Below are positions 20,774-32,630 of a stretch of 64,000 nucleotides of DNA, piece after piece; positions within the stretch are counted from its first letter, which is position 1, and each line of letters begins with the position of its first letter. The notes under the pieces were generated by a model. That model did no database searches and was not told the DNA's origin. It saw only the letters and a list, made by a program, of their open reading frames with translations. The stretch comes from Maratus speciosus (lineage: Eukaryota > Arthropoda > Arachnida > Araneae > Salticidae). The position numbers and the translations under genes were made by a program. Location of the stretch: assembly GCA_963932465.1 (NCBI GenBank), contig OZ010799.1, forward strand, positions 285,396,083 through 285,460,082, given 5' to 3'.

Positions 20774-22809
20774 CTGACCTATGTCACACAGTCTGACCTA
20801 TGTCACACTGTAACTCTCGTATTTATGAACCGATTTGGATGTAATTCGTTGTGTACATAGTACATACCAATGTCTCGACCGAGTTCGTTGGCCAGCTTCA
20901 TCCGCCAATTTGTTTAAAAAAGGCGGACATTTAAAAATTTTTAAAAAAATTAAAATTTGAAATGTGGTACCAAAAAATTGAAAATGGAAAAATATTTTTT
21001 TCTTATGTATTTGACCTTTATACAAAGACTCCGTAGCAGTTTTTGTTTTGTCTATATCTTAAAAAATGGCTGAGTTATAGCATTTTGAATTTCTAGCGAA
21101 GCTGACATTTTGAAACGACCTGAATTTTGTCACGCGATAAAAGGCGTATTTATGAACCGATTCGGATGTAACTTCGTTTATACATAGTACAGACCAATGT
21201 CTCGAACGAGTTCGTTGGCCAGCTTCATCCGCCATCTTGTTTAAAAATGGCGGCCATTTAAAATTTTAAGAAAAATCTAAATTTGAAATGTGGTAGCAAA
21301 AAATTGAAAATTGAAAAAATATTTTTTTCTTATGTGTTTGACCTTGATAAAAAGATTCGGGAGCAATTTTTGTTTCGTCTATATCTTAAAAAATGGCTGA
21401 CTTATAGCATTTTGAATTTCTAGCGTGGCTGACATTTTGAAACGTCCTGAATTTTGTTACGTGATAACAGACGTATTTATGAACCGATTTGGAAGTACCT
21501 TGGTGTGTACATAGTACACACAAATAACTCAACCGAGTTCGTTGACCAGCTTCATTCGCCATCTTGTTTCAAAATGGTGGCCATTTAAAAAAATTTTAAA
21601 AAAATTAAATTTAAAATGAGATACCAAAAAAATGGAAAATGAAAAAGATTTTTTTGTATGTGTTTGACCTTAATACAAAGATTCCGGAACAGGTTTTGTT
21701 TCGTCTACATCTAAAAAAATGGCTGACTTATAACATTTTGAATTTCTATTGTGGCTGACATTTTAAAACGACCTGATTTTTGTCACGCGATAACAGGCGT
21801 ATTTATGAACCGATTTGAATGTAACTTGGTCTGTACATAGTACATACAAATGTCTCGGCCGAGTTCGTTGGCCAGCTTCATTCGCCATCTTGTTTCAAAA
21901 GGGTTGCCATTTTTTAAAAAAAATGTAATTTAAAATTTAAAATGAGGTATTAAAAAATTGGAAAATGAAAAAGATTTTTTTTATGTGTTTGGCCTTGATA
22001 CAAAGATTCTGGAGCAGTTTTTGTTTCTGAAAATTTGTTCTTTTGTTTATATCTTAAAAAGTGGTTGAATTATAGCGCTTTGAATTTCTATCATGGCTAA
22101 CACTTTGAAGCGATCTTGTATTTGTCACGCGATACCACACGTATTCGCCTATTTCGATGGAAGAAGGCATGTGGATAGTATACATCAATATCTCGACCAA
22201 GTTCGCTGGCCAGCTTCATCAGCCATCTTGTTTCAAAATGGCGGCCATTAAATTTAAAAAAAATATATTTAAAGTGAGGTGCAAAAAAATTAGAAATTGA
22301 AAAAGGTTTCTTTCTTAAGTATTTGACCTTGACATAAGGATTCAGGAGCATTTTTTGTTTGTCTTCATCTTAAAAAATGACTCAGATATAGCAGTTTCAA
22401 TTTCTAAAGTGGGTGACATTTTGAAAAATCTGATTTTTTGCATGCGACAGCACTCGTATACATCAACCGACTCCGATATGAGTGAGCATGTGCACAGCAA
22501 TTACTAAGGTCTCGACCAAGTTCACTGGTTTGCCTCATCGACCATGTTGTCTTAAAATGGCAGGCACTTTAAGAAATCGCCGAATTTGGCAGACAAATAT
22601 AAGTGACTTTAAATAAAAGCAGCTTGGATAAAGCTGACTAATTTCGCGAAATTCTCATTCATAATGATTTAGTATTTATAAAAATTATTATTGAATCTCC
22701 TGCATTCGGTTTCCATTTAATCGAGCTTCGTGTGTTTGAATAATATAAGTTGGCTTTTTAAAAATAAGGAATATGAAAGCTACCTCTTCCTCCCGGCACT
22801 GGCCGGAAG
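20588..22809 (-). mobile_element. Family C Helentron-like (HINE) element with 326-bp monomers, copy C1
   Basis: Read on the minus strand, the 5' end lies near 22809 (AGTCCTTCCGGCCAGTGCCG), with the subterminal repeat AGGTAGCTTTC at 22785-22775. Then follow about 5.5 monomers of ~326 bp (unit starts near 22455, 22140, 21798, 21472, 21145 and 20818), an (AT)n tract at 20715-20773, an outer segment with GGGGTCTGGGGGTCACGATC, and a 3' hairpin at 20591-20618 whose arms are AGGTAGCTTT and AAAGCTACCT. The hairpin arm is the inverse of the 5' repeat. The inverted relative C2 is at 44651-46812. All open frames here are chance. Confidence 0.82.
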
Positions 22810-22814
22810 GACTT

Positions 22815-23005
22815 TTTATTTTTACGCTGTGATTTATAAGAATAAGCATAAGGTTTTTTTTTTTTTTTTTTTTTTTTTATAAATTCATAAAATTTAAATT
22901 TAAAATAAAATCTTCATGTTAACCGTGCGTAGACAATAAATCTTGAAGTGACGCCAAAAATGTAACCCTAAAATCCGCTACATTCGGCACAAAACAACGA
23001 CGTGC

Positions 23006-23037
<32 letters not shown>

Positions 23038-23775
23038 GAATATTTTTAGTAATACAGTTTTTAATTCATAATACAATGAAATGCTACCTTAGAATGCTTA
23101 AATATAAGCAGATCATTTTCATTTTACAGAAAAGATGCACGGATGAAGTCAAAGAATTCGGTCCCTGTTCCACGTGCTTGTTTTGTTTGGGCCGAATGAG
23201 GGCATTTAAATCTGAGCGATAACGCACATCGTATTGCAAACTGTTTTTACGGCATACTGCATCTCCATCTATCTCTTTCCTCCGTGAATAATAGTTAATT
23301 TTATTTTACCCCAGATCTTTTTATTCCAGCATCTTTGTTTTCGATAAATTACGTCTAATTCACCTGCTATGCGTACTTACTCAAAACTTTTCATCTTGTT
23401 ATATTAAGATATACTCGAGAAATTTCTTTTTATTTCCAATATGCCGTCATATTAATTTTTCTATTCTTAATTTTTTTTTTCATTTTCCTGTTTCACGACA
23501 AAATATTTCAATTGAAAATTGTTTAAGAGAAAATATTATTCCGGGTTTTATTTTCTTGGCAACAATTAAAGAAATATTGGTAAATGTTATAGAAAAATGT
23601 CACATTATTCTCTATGAAAATTATGAACTTTTGTATTTTTAAGCAAAATATTTGAATAAAATAAATGAAATATTGCCTATTTTTATTTCTGGGCTAAAAT
23701 CCATCTATATGCAAAGATACAAATGCATTAATTCATCCGTTTTGACGTTGGCTTTACTCAAACATTATACACGCA
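22815..23775. other. AT-rich stretch with two homopolymer runs
   Basis: It holds a T run at about 22855-22879 and an A run at 23008-23034. The block 23130-23290 is less AT-rich (ACGTGCTTGTTTTGTTTGGG, ATCTCCATCTATCTC) and has no match elsewhere in the window, but it has no open frame longer than a few tens of codons. No gene can be supported. Confidence 0.45.
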
Positions 23776-23779
23776 ATTA

Positions 23780-24332
23780 TACTAATATTGTTAGGACCAA
23801 ATACGTTGCTAGGCAACGGATGAAAGAAAAGTAAAAAAATGAAACATGTATTATGTCCAATTGATAAAACAAAACGCTTTATATTATTGGAAAACATGCA
23901 TAAAATTCCCCCAAAAATTATAAACCTAATTAAAAAAAATCTCGCAAATATATTGACAAAATTTCAAACTAATTGGAATACTTTAATAATCTTATTTAAA
24001 AATTTCAGCATCAAAAATTTACCATTTAAATCCATTTTTCATATGAACCATTTCTTTCAACAAATGAAAATCTGAAAATCGTCTGACTTGCCATAGAAAA
24101 GCATTATAGAACAAAATAAAATGTTCTATATTTCCCGAACGAATGAACCAAATTTAACCAAAAACTATACAGCTAAGTCCGAGTACCTCATCAACATGCC
24201 CAATAAATTTCAAGCCGATCGGATGCTTTTCGCGGCAGTTATCGCGGAACAGACAGACAGACAGACAGACAAACGGAAATCAAAACTTTTCGTGTCTCCA
24301 CAGTAAGCCTTCACTGACGTTTCGGCAATTAT
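23780..24332 (+). mobile_element. Dispersed element D, copy 1
   Basis: It matches 26460-27010 in the same orientation. Landmarks in order are CGTTGCTAGGCAACG, TTTATATTATTGGAA, ATCGTCTGACTTGCC, GAACCAAATTTAACCAAAAA, the core CCGATCGGATGCTTTTCGCG with CAGTTATCGCGGAAC, a CAGACAGACAGACA microsatellite at about 24250-24272, and the tail CTTTTCGTGTCTCCACAGTA...GACGTTTCGGCAAT. Core plus microsatellite is the same 3' order as families A and B, but no satellite block and no strong 3' hairpin is present. Likely a HINE-type element of simpler build. Open frames of 60-78 codons differ between copies. Confidence 0.7.
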
Positions 24333-24680
24333 ACTAGTAAATCTGCAGATCAGGAGCCTCAACGTCAGCTCTACAATTCATTGTGTTTAGCGCCCTTTGA
24401 GTAATATTAATCTTTCTACAAAAAACGAAATTTAAAGTTTTGAAATTACATAAACATTTATAAAACGAAAAAATATTTCGACGGTTTCTGACATTAGAAG
24501 CGTTAAATTAAACCCCTTGTTATGTAATGGTATTCTGAAAATCTCATGAGCTACTTATTCTGGTAATTTTTAGATAATAAAGTAGATTTCTTCTAGTAGT
24601 AGGTTCAGGGGGGCTCTGCCCCCCTGAACCCCTTCGTAGTGTAATTTAATTTACATTTGTAATTATCAATTAATTGTGTT
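24333..24680 (+). repeat. Dispersed repeat E, copy 2
   Basis: It is the parallel copy of 20237-20575. It begins exactly where element D1 stops (ACTAGTAAATCTGCAGATCA), while the other D copy at 27010 has unrelated sequence there, so E is an independent unit rather than the end of D. It contains a perfect GC-rich hairpin at 24602-24630. Confidence 0.75.
24602..24630 (+). repeat. Perfect GC-rich hairpin inside repeat E
   Basis: GGTTCAGGGGGG pairs without mismatch to CCCCCCTGAACC around CTCTG, giving a 12-bp stem in otherwise AT-rich DNA. Copy 1 has a weaker version near 20497-20520. It could be a subterminal hairpin of the mobile unit or a transcript structure; sequence alone does not decide. 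Confidence 0.85.
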
Positions 24681-24699
24681 AATGTCCTTTAGTAAATTC

Positions 24700-26173
24700 T
24701 ACCAATAGACGGAAACGTACATGTATTATTTTCTACAGCCCTGTATATTACGTGAAGATTTTTACGCGTCGTCTATAACATTTAAATTTAATGCAGACAA
24801 AAAACCCTCTTAAAACTGCTCATATCACATTTCCGGGGATTAGTATGCATAGTGTGCACCATATATCCAGTTTCTGTGGAGTCCTGTATATGGTTCTATT
24901 TAAATTCTGCAAACATTTGTTAGTATACTAAATGTAATTGGGCTGGGAAATACATAACTCAAAAAAAAAAAAAAAAAAAAAAAAAAAAACACTGAAGCAA
25001 CTCGCGCGCGCTCATTTTCATTTATACTTACGAATTCATTTGTGTATCCCTGTACATGGTCTATACAATATTTAAGCACTACTTATTAAGCACAAATTTA
25101 CTTAACGTTAAAACGCACACCATAATCGAAAATGCTCTTCAGCAATCATCCCTAATAGACCAGAACTGTATCCGAAATTTTTTATGTGACCCTATAAATG
25201 AACGATAAATACGATACAAATCATATTCAAGCTTCTTGTAGTCAACCACAGTAATGTAATTTAATTTCATAATGTTTGAATTAGTGCAACACAATTAACA
25301 CACTGACGACAGGCAATTTAATTAAATCTGGGTTTAAAAACAGTAGAAGCTCCTCCCTCTTCTGAAAGTGTCTCGGAAATTGGTTTCTGAAATATGTTTT
25401 TCATGTTTATGCAGCAGTAAATATCTTTCAATGTACGGATGTAATATATAATGTCTTACAATCTATAAAAAATATGGACAACACAATATAAATGTCTTTT
25501 CTGTAAGGTAGAAGTCACTCCCTTAGCCAATGACGTATTCTGAATAAAAACGAGAATTCTCGTTTCCCGTCGCTAATATGTTAAAAAAAGCTGTGAAGAG
25601 TTTTTTTCCCCCCGTAGACCACATTTTAATCGACCACTTTTGTGTGACCCTGAAAAAAAAATATGCTTTGCACCCCATATACTACAAAAATGTTTCAAAA
25701 ATACATATCAATTTTATTATTTTGTAAAAGAGTAACATCATTAAAAAACGCCACAAAAGGATTTTCTTCAAAGATTGTAATATTATGAATACTTTTGAGT
25801 TCCCTGTACGCATGCTGTAAGTGCTACACATAACATATTTTATAGTAACCAGGTTCTAGTGCACCTTAATAAAGTATATAAATTTCATTACGTTTAAAAT
25901 TGTGTAACATTATTAAAATACACCGCAGACGATTTTTCCCAAAGACTATAATGTAATGTAATAGTTTTGAGGGCCCCTGTAATTAGGCTATGAATGCTAC
26001 ACTCTTCATTTTTAATACCAAACATACTTTGGCAAACCTCAATAACGTATATCAATTACATGTAATCCCGACTATATTTACGCGAGTTAGAGCACGTAGA
26101 GAAACACGGCAGGCGACAGATAGAAAAACTGAAGTCATAAATACTTTTCATCCATGTTGGAAAGTGTTAAAAA
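24700..26173 (+). mobile_element. Family A Helentron-like (HINE) element, copy A2, long array
   Basis: Monomer landmarks of the CCCTGTA type lie near 24742, 24893, 25046, 25193, 25650, 25806 and 25974, so about eight or nine ~152-bp units are present, many strongly diverged. The 3' part matches A1: a core (GACTATATTTACGCGAGTTA), a weak GACA-type stretch (AGGCGACAGATAG), and a degenerate hairpin ending GTTGGAAAGTGTT followed by AAAAA at about 26173. An A run lies at 24961-24989. The 5' subterminal repeat is not found, so the left end is missing or displaced by repeat E. Confidence 0.7.
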
Positions 26174-26459
26174 GGATTTACATGCCTTTAACTGTACTTT
26201 TTTTTCACTAATAGCATGGTTAAACATTAGTTTAAACATCCTAACCCATGCGATAGCAATAACATATTAAAAGCCCCCCAAAATATGCATATCTGGAGAT
26301 CTATAAATCTACTGGAAAATAATTCATTATCGTGCCCACTGTTAATTGCATAAATTGCATCGATTTGGCGCGATAAAATATTTTTTGTGATAGCCTTTTA
26401 ATAGTGCATGCAACAAATTAACGTAATTTACTAACTTCATTCATATTTGAAGCAATGAT

Positions 26460-27010
26460 AGGCTACGAATAACAGTCGCTAGGCAACGAAGAACAGGAGA
26501 AAAAGAAAGAAATATGTATCATGTAAAACAAGAAAATTAATTTAAAAATTCTTTATATTATTGGAATACATGTATAAATGTCCTCAAAACATTATACACG
26601 TAAATAAAAAAATCTGAGATACATTCATAAAACTTCAATATAATAGGAATAATTTAAAACCCTTATTTGGAATGTTAGTATCCATAATTTGACATTTAAA
26701 TCCATTAATCAAACGTGCCATTTTCTTTCAACAAATGGAAATTTGAAAATCGTCTGATTTGCCGTAGAAAAGCATTATAAAGAAAAATAAAATCTTCCAT
26801 ATTTTCCGAACAAATGAACCAAATTTAACCAAAAACTATACAGCTACGTCCGGGTATCTCACGAATATGCCCAATTAATTTCAAGCTGATCGGGTGCTTT
26901 TTGCGGCAGTTATCGCGGAACAGACAGACAGACGGACAGACAGACAAACGGAAATCAAAACTTTTCGTGTCTCCACAGTAAGCCTTCACTGACGTTTCGG
27001 CAATAATACT
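26460..27010 (+). mobile_element. Dispersed element D, copy 2
   Basis: This direct repeat of 23780-24332 keeps the CGCTAGGCAACG start, the AACCAAATTTAACCAAAAAC block, the core with GCTGATCGGGTGCTTTTTGC and CAGTTATCGCGGAAC, the CAGACAGACAGACGGACAG microsatellite and the full tail to GTTTCGGCAAT. The tail after the microsatellite is nearly identical between copies while the 5' half is much more diverged, which may reflect selection on ends, gene conversion or mosaic origin. Confidence 0.72.
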
Positions 27011-27039
27011 TTGTTTTTTATAGAATTCTATAAGAAATT

Positions 27040-27300
27040 TTTGTAAGGGAAAGTGCTGGACCAGCAAAGGAATAGCAGTGGGGGAGGTGCTAGCACTGCA
27101 GGAAAAGTGCCGGATTGAAGTAATGTGATGGCATACCAATGCTGACCTGCTGTTGGCCATCACTGATGGGCCAGCTGCATTCGGCTTGGACACTTTTCGA
27201 CAGGTTTAAGTAATGGCACCCTTACACTTTACCGCTGATGGCACTGCTGGCTGCCATCTTTTTTTCTAGCTGATGGCCCACTGTTTCTTTCTTTGTTGGG
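27040..27300. mobile_element. Diverged relative of the CCCAGCAA MITE
   Basis: A GC-richer patch with AGTGCTGGACCAGCA at the left and TTTGTTGGGAATG at the right, in the same style as 18454-18674, with inner CTGCTGGCCATCACTGATGG. The ends are less regular than in the other copy and no target duplication is evident. Confidence 0.4.
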
Positions 27301-27501
27301 AATGTAGAGGTATATGGAACATGGCGATTAGAAATGCTTCATTTTCATATTCTTTTATTTGTTTATTATTACAAACAAATACAGATTTATATTGAATTAT
27401 TTATTAACGAGGTTTCGATTTAAAATTTTGAGAACTTAGGAGTTCTATATGTACCAAATATATAATTAAAATGCGTTAAATGAAAATGTTAATTATATTA
27501 A

Positions 27502-27704
27502 CCCCTTGAGGGGCAAGCAATTACGTTTGTGAAATGCTGAATTCCCACCGGAATCTTTGAAAAATTCTATTTCAAAATAAGTAAAAGCAATTTTATGGCT
27601 TTTTTCCACCAAAGTTAGAAAAGTAAAATTTAATAAAATTTTTCAGGTGTAAAAATTCATTAATCGTATGCGGTATATAATATATACCGGTGCCCCTCAA
27701 GGGG
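27502..27704. mobile_element. 203-bp piggyBac-type MITE
   Basis: TTAA at 27498-27501 and 27705-27708 flanks perfect inverted ends CCCCTTGAGGGGCA / TGCCCCTCAAGGGG. The CCCCTTGAGGGG words are themselves near-palindromes. Length, ends beginning CCC and TTAA sites fit piggyBac-derived MITEs. Non-coding. Confidence 0.85.
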
Positions 27705-27709
27705 TTAAG

Positions 27710-27811
27710 GAAGAGATAAATGAATGTTGTGATTATTAAATCGTTTTAGTTTAAAATAAAAGTTTTTTTTTAAAGTGAATTTATTTATAGATATTTGTAA
27801 CACAAATTTAT

Positions 27812-27844
<33 letters not shown>

Positions 27845-29870
27845 GTAATTCGAATTCTTCCAACGTCGATAAAATTGTAAAGACTCAATTGGTTTTAATA
27901 GCTCGCTTCAATTACAATTTTCATGTAATCGTTTTTACATTTATCATTTTGTTTCAGCTAAAATAACACGTTTTTTTTTGTTGTTGTTGTTGTTTTTTGT
28001 TTTTTTTTTAAATTTTATGTCAATTTAATAAGAAGATATTTTCTCGAAATTAATAGAAATTAAGGTTGAATTATTAAAAAGTGATCAAAAGGCATAGCAT
28101 AAGACTGATCATATGTATTTGCATAATTTTAGAACTTGGTACAGAAACCATTTTCTCGCTCTAAATCGGTGCTGAATAAGGAATTGCTTACACTGAGTAA
28201 CAGTAAATCCTTGAATTTTATTAAATGTTTAAAAGAGCAGTTATATGCATAAAATCTCGTTGTTTTCATAATTTGATTTTCATGAACTTTCAAATAAGGC
28301 TTCTTGGAAAGTTCAATTAGATATAAAAGTACAGTTTTTGCTTTATTTTTTACTTATTAACAATACGAGATTTGCTTATATACTGAAAACTTATTGACTT
28401 AGATATGTTACATAAAAAATTGTAGTCCCACGCGAACTTTCTTTACGTCGAGAACTCGTATAAGAAATAAATCTGAACTCTTAACTTCTTCCTCTTTTTT
28501 TGTTCTGCTTAATATCAATGGTTCCACAATTTTGGGGTGAGTGCAAAGACATATCAAGTGACACATCAGTCAAAACAGCTGTCACTGAAAATGATGTTAG
28601 CGCATTGAGATGATACGCATATTATAAAGCAGTATTGTAAATACAATGGCTTTTTATATAAAAAAAAATTTTTTGAAGTCTTTTTACATTTTTTTCAATA
28701 AAAGTAAAACAATATAAAATTACCTATCATCTGAAAAATATATTCTAATTATAACTTATGATTACTTTTGTTGTCATTATTTATAATTTAAATTACTTCT
28801 GTTCTATTTTAAAATGCAAACGTTTTAGTAAGTTTCATTTAGTGACTACTAGAAAAATTTAAATGAAACATTTATTTAATAGTTGCAGTTATATAAGGTA
28901 CACTGAGAGTTCTCGCATCAAAAATCTAAATTGTGGCTCTAGAAAAAATAGTTCCATGTCCTATAAATTCTTGTTCTCTTTGCTAAAGAGTTCTAGAATC
29001 TCCTACTAGAATATAAGTGCGTTTTCCTACATTTTCGTTGTCAGACTTATTTAAAAATCTCTGTAAATATATGTGAACACAAGAGGTTAGTTTTAGTAAC
29101 TATAATTCTAGTTTATAAAACCATTCTAGAAATCAAGCGATAATTTATCGGTACGGAACGATTCATTATCGTTTCGTAACCTAGAAAACAAGAGACTAGA
29201 AATTCTAGATCATTTCGTCTATTCATCTCAGTTGTTCACCTTATTCGCATAGCTTGGAAATCTATCTTTTAATATAGGGATTCAGAAAAGGACTACCTAT
29301 TCATTCTAGGCGAAGGAGGTATTTTTTTTTCTCAGTATAGAATCGCGCTACTGAGAAATGCACTTATATTTTATACATATATTTCTCACATAATCTTTTC
29401 TATCCTTTTAAGTATTTTAGTGAAGTCATCGATTGTTCTTTTCTTTTTAAAATTTACTTTTCTGAGCAGCAAAATGTTTAATTACTACCAAGACATATTT
29501 TTATACTTTATAATACGGTTATAAAAATAGTATTAAATTTGAAATCTAGCAAATATAACTCAATATTGTGAAAAGTATATAGTGAGAACGAGAACGATTA
29601 AGTGCTAAAGAATTGCTAATAGAAAGTTGTAATTAAAATACAGTTAACAGTTTATTATGAATGTAGGTTTTTTTAACCTATCCTTAACGTTATACTTTGT
29701 AAAAGTACACTTCTAGTATTAAAGATACAACTGCACTATTATCAGAAAATACATGTAAGTAACGTCGTGGTGAAAAATATAGGTAAAATAATCTTCCAAA
29801 AGATAAATGCGTTCGCACAAATCATCGTTTTACACTATTGATAAATCTACCTATCTTAGGTGAAACATTT
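27710..29870. other. AT-rich stretch with a possible TIR element
   Basis: It contains T runs at 27819-27844 and 27970-28010. Near 28908 is ACTGAGAGTTCTCG and near 29330 is TTTTCTCAGTA; the ACTGAGA/TCTCAGT pair, about 430 bp apart, may bound an old DNA element rich in TTCTAGAA words. I could not confirm a target duplication. No gene can be supported. Confidence 0.4.
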
Positions 29871-29878
29871 TACATTAA

Positions 29879-30388
29879 CCCTTAAATGCCGGGTGTTTCT
29901 TTTCGGCAACATACCCAATTTAGGCTCTAAAATACTATTAGAATAATATTGAAGCTGTAATGCCTAATGTGGCCAATAAAATACATTCTGAAAATATTAT
30001 TAAATCAATTTTCAACTTGTAGATGGCAACACTTGTGTTGTTTAAGAATAAAGATAAATTTATTTTTTCAATTGTTGCTACTTATTCTTTTTGTTTTGTT
30101 TGGAAGCTCGCGAACTACCCTATTTTGTTCTGCAGTGAGCAAGTAAAATTTATTTCTTATTATAGTTCCTAAAATTCTTGTTTGTTTAATATTATAGAAT
30201 TTTATAAAGGAAAATTATTTTTTCAATTAAAGACCAGTATTGCCGATTAGTAATAAACTGTTTTTTAGCCGTAAACCATACTTAAAACAAAATATAAATT
30301 TTTAAAGTATTTTTCCCATGATTTATTTAAAAAATGAAAGTCTAAAAACATTATTACAATGATTTTGGAAAAATCAGGCATTTAAGGG
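29879..30388. mobile_element. 510-bp piggyBac-type MITE
   Basis: TTAA at 29875-29878 and 30389-30392 flanks the inverted ends CCCTTAAATGCC and GGCATTTAAGGG. A second inverted block inside is less clear. The ends differ from those of the 27502 and 6746 families, so it is a third TTAA family. Non-coding. Confidence 0.82.
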
Positions 30389-32630
30389 TTAATTATAAAG
30401 AAATATAAATGATAAAGAAATAAATATTTGAATAATTCTAGAAAATGGCATATTTTAATATCCACAATAAAATCATTGATTTCATGTTACCCAAAATTCC
30501 ATTCATATTCTATTCTCCGTAAAATGCCACGAATTCTGTACATTAATAAACTTAAGAAATCGCATTTGCTTCTTTGCGCATACTAATAATGACTCTTATT
30601 TTAAGCTTTATCCCATCAGATATGAAGCTTAGGTAAGAGGATGAAACATTTTATATTAATAGTAAATAAATACCTGAATAATAAATAGGAAATATCAATT
30701 TTAAAACACATAATAACACACATTGATTTCATATTGTATAACACACATGTAAACAAAAAAATTTTACATAACCATGACGTGCCAACACCCACACACACAC
30801 ACACACAAAGAAGAAAAAATAGACGGTAGAAAAATAATGGTCTAAAATTTTCTATCAAGATTTAAAAAATATGAGGAACATATATGTAGGTATCATATGC
30901 ATGTTTCGTACAGAGTCGACATGTAAACTTACTATAATAATTATGGCAGCAAATATATTTTAGAAAAAAGAATTAATGCGATGTAATTTGATTTCTTATG
31001 TTGCATCTTAATATCAGGTTAGTTTAAATACAAACTGAACTGGATTTATCTGACAAGTGCTTTCTGTTTGAGTTTTGATATTATTGATTTCTGAAAACAG
31101 TGACTCGAAAGCATAGATAGGTAGAAAAACTGCTAAAATAGCAAACGCCAGTTTCTTTGAATAGCTCTGAAATAAATTCAAACTTTACCATCGAAATTTA
31201 ATAATCTCTAATAGCCAATTCTTATACATAGTTTTCAAATATCGTCTTTGTTTGAAAAAAATTAAGACCGCAATTAATTAGTTTAGAATGTTATATGCCG
31301 CAATTAAAATCATTTGATCGAATTTAAGAAAAGATCAATCGCGATTTTGTGTCATCTATCTTTGTTTTGATTTAGAGCCGCAGCAATACTGTGCCAAAGT
31401 TATTCTTCCTCATGCCAAAAGTGGCACGCGTGCCATAGGTTCGCTGTCCCTGGTATAACATGTTGTTTGTCTTCTATTTTCCGTAAAATGCCACTTAGTT
31501 TATGCTTTAATGCATTTAAGAAATCTTGTTGGTTCCGTTCCCTATACAACTAATGACTCACATTCCCAACCTTTAACCGATCAGATACGAAGCTCAAATC
31601 AGATATGATTAAATATTTTATTTTAATAGTAAATAAATCTCTGAATAAATCCAGAAAATGTCAATTTCTAAATCCCATAATAATAGCATGGCTTACATAT
31701 TACGCAAAATGACATTTGACAGCTATTCTTCGCAAAATGCCACGAATTATCTGCTTTTATATATTTAAGAAATTTCATTTGTTGACTTTCCTGTACTACT
31801 AAGGTTTCTCGTTTGAATCCTTTATACGAACAGATGTGAAACCCAAATCAGATATGATGAAATGTTTTATGTTTATTAAAGAAATCCCTGAATAATTACA
31901 GAAATTACAAATTTTTAAAACCGGTAATATTAATATGACTTTCATATTACGTAAATGCGATTCGTCTTCTATTCTCCTAAAAATGCCACGAATTCTCGAC
32001 TTTAAAATATTTAAGACATTTCATTTGTCCCCCATCTCTGTACTACTAATGAGACTCATTTTCAACATTTATCCGATGGAACATGAAAGTTAAATTGGAA
32101 CTAGATTTTATTTATAGTAAATATATCTCTGAGTAATTCCAGAAAATGTCAATTTTCAAAACACAAAATAATAAAATTTATTTGATATTAAGGGTTCTCA
32201 GGACATATGCTTTTAAAACACAATTTTTATTGAGATGAAATATATAAGTACGTTCTTTCATTAGTAAATAGATAGAAATGCTTAATTCATCTTTAAAAAG
32301 ATAAACTTAAACTTACACTATGTGCAAAATTACTTAAAAAATGAGAAAATATTAAAAAGATGTTAAATTATTTTAATATCTTAGTACATTCAACTATAAA
32401 AAAAACATGGTCTTCGTCAGAGAAATATAAGAAATACAATTGTTATTGACGTTTAATTTTCAAAATCCACGTAGATGGTGACGAAAGGAGTGAAAGTGGA
32501 AGTTAATTTTTAGATCCGGAAAACATTGGGAAAATAAAACATGGATATAGGGAAGTGGAATATTACTCGTTTTATGATTCTTTAAACAAACTGAGCCAAA
32601 TTCTGGGTACTTTGTAGGATAAAACGCCAT

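Noticed and set aside
26825..27193. 122-codon minus-strand open frame
   Set aside because: Spans the element D microsatellite and the CCCAGCAA-type MITE. The Cys/Ser-rich stretch SVCPSVCLF comes from the GACAGACGGACA tract.
30616..30858. 80-codon minus-strand open frame with a CVCVCVGVG stretch
   Set aside because: The stretch is a (CA)n microsatellite read in antisense; the rest belongs to the 240-bp array.
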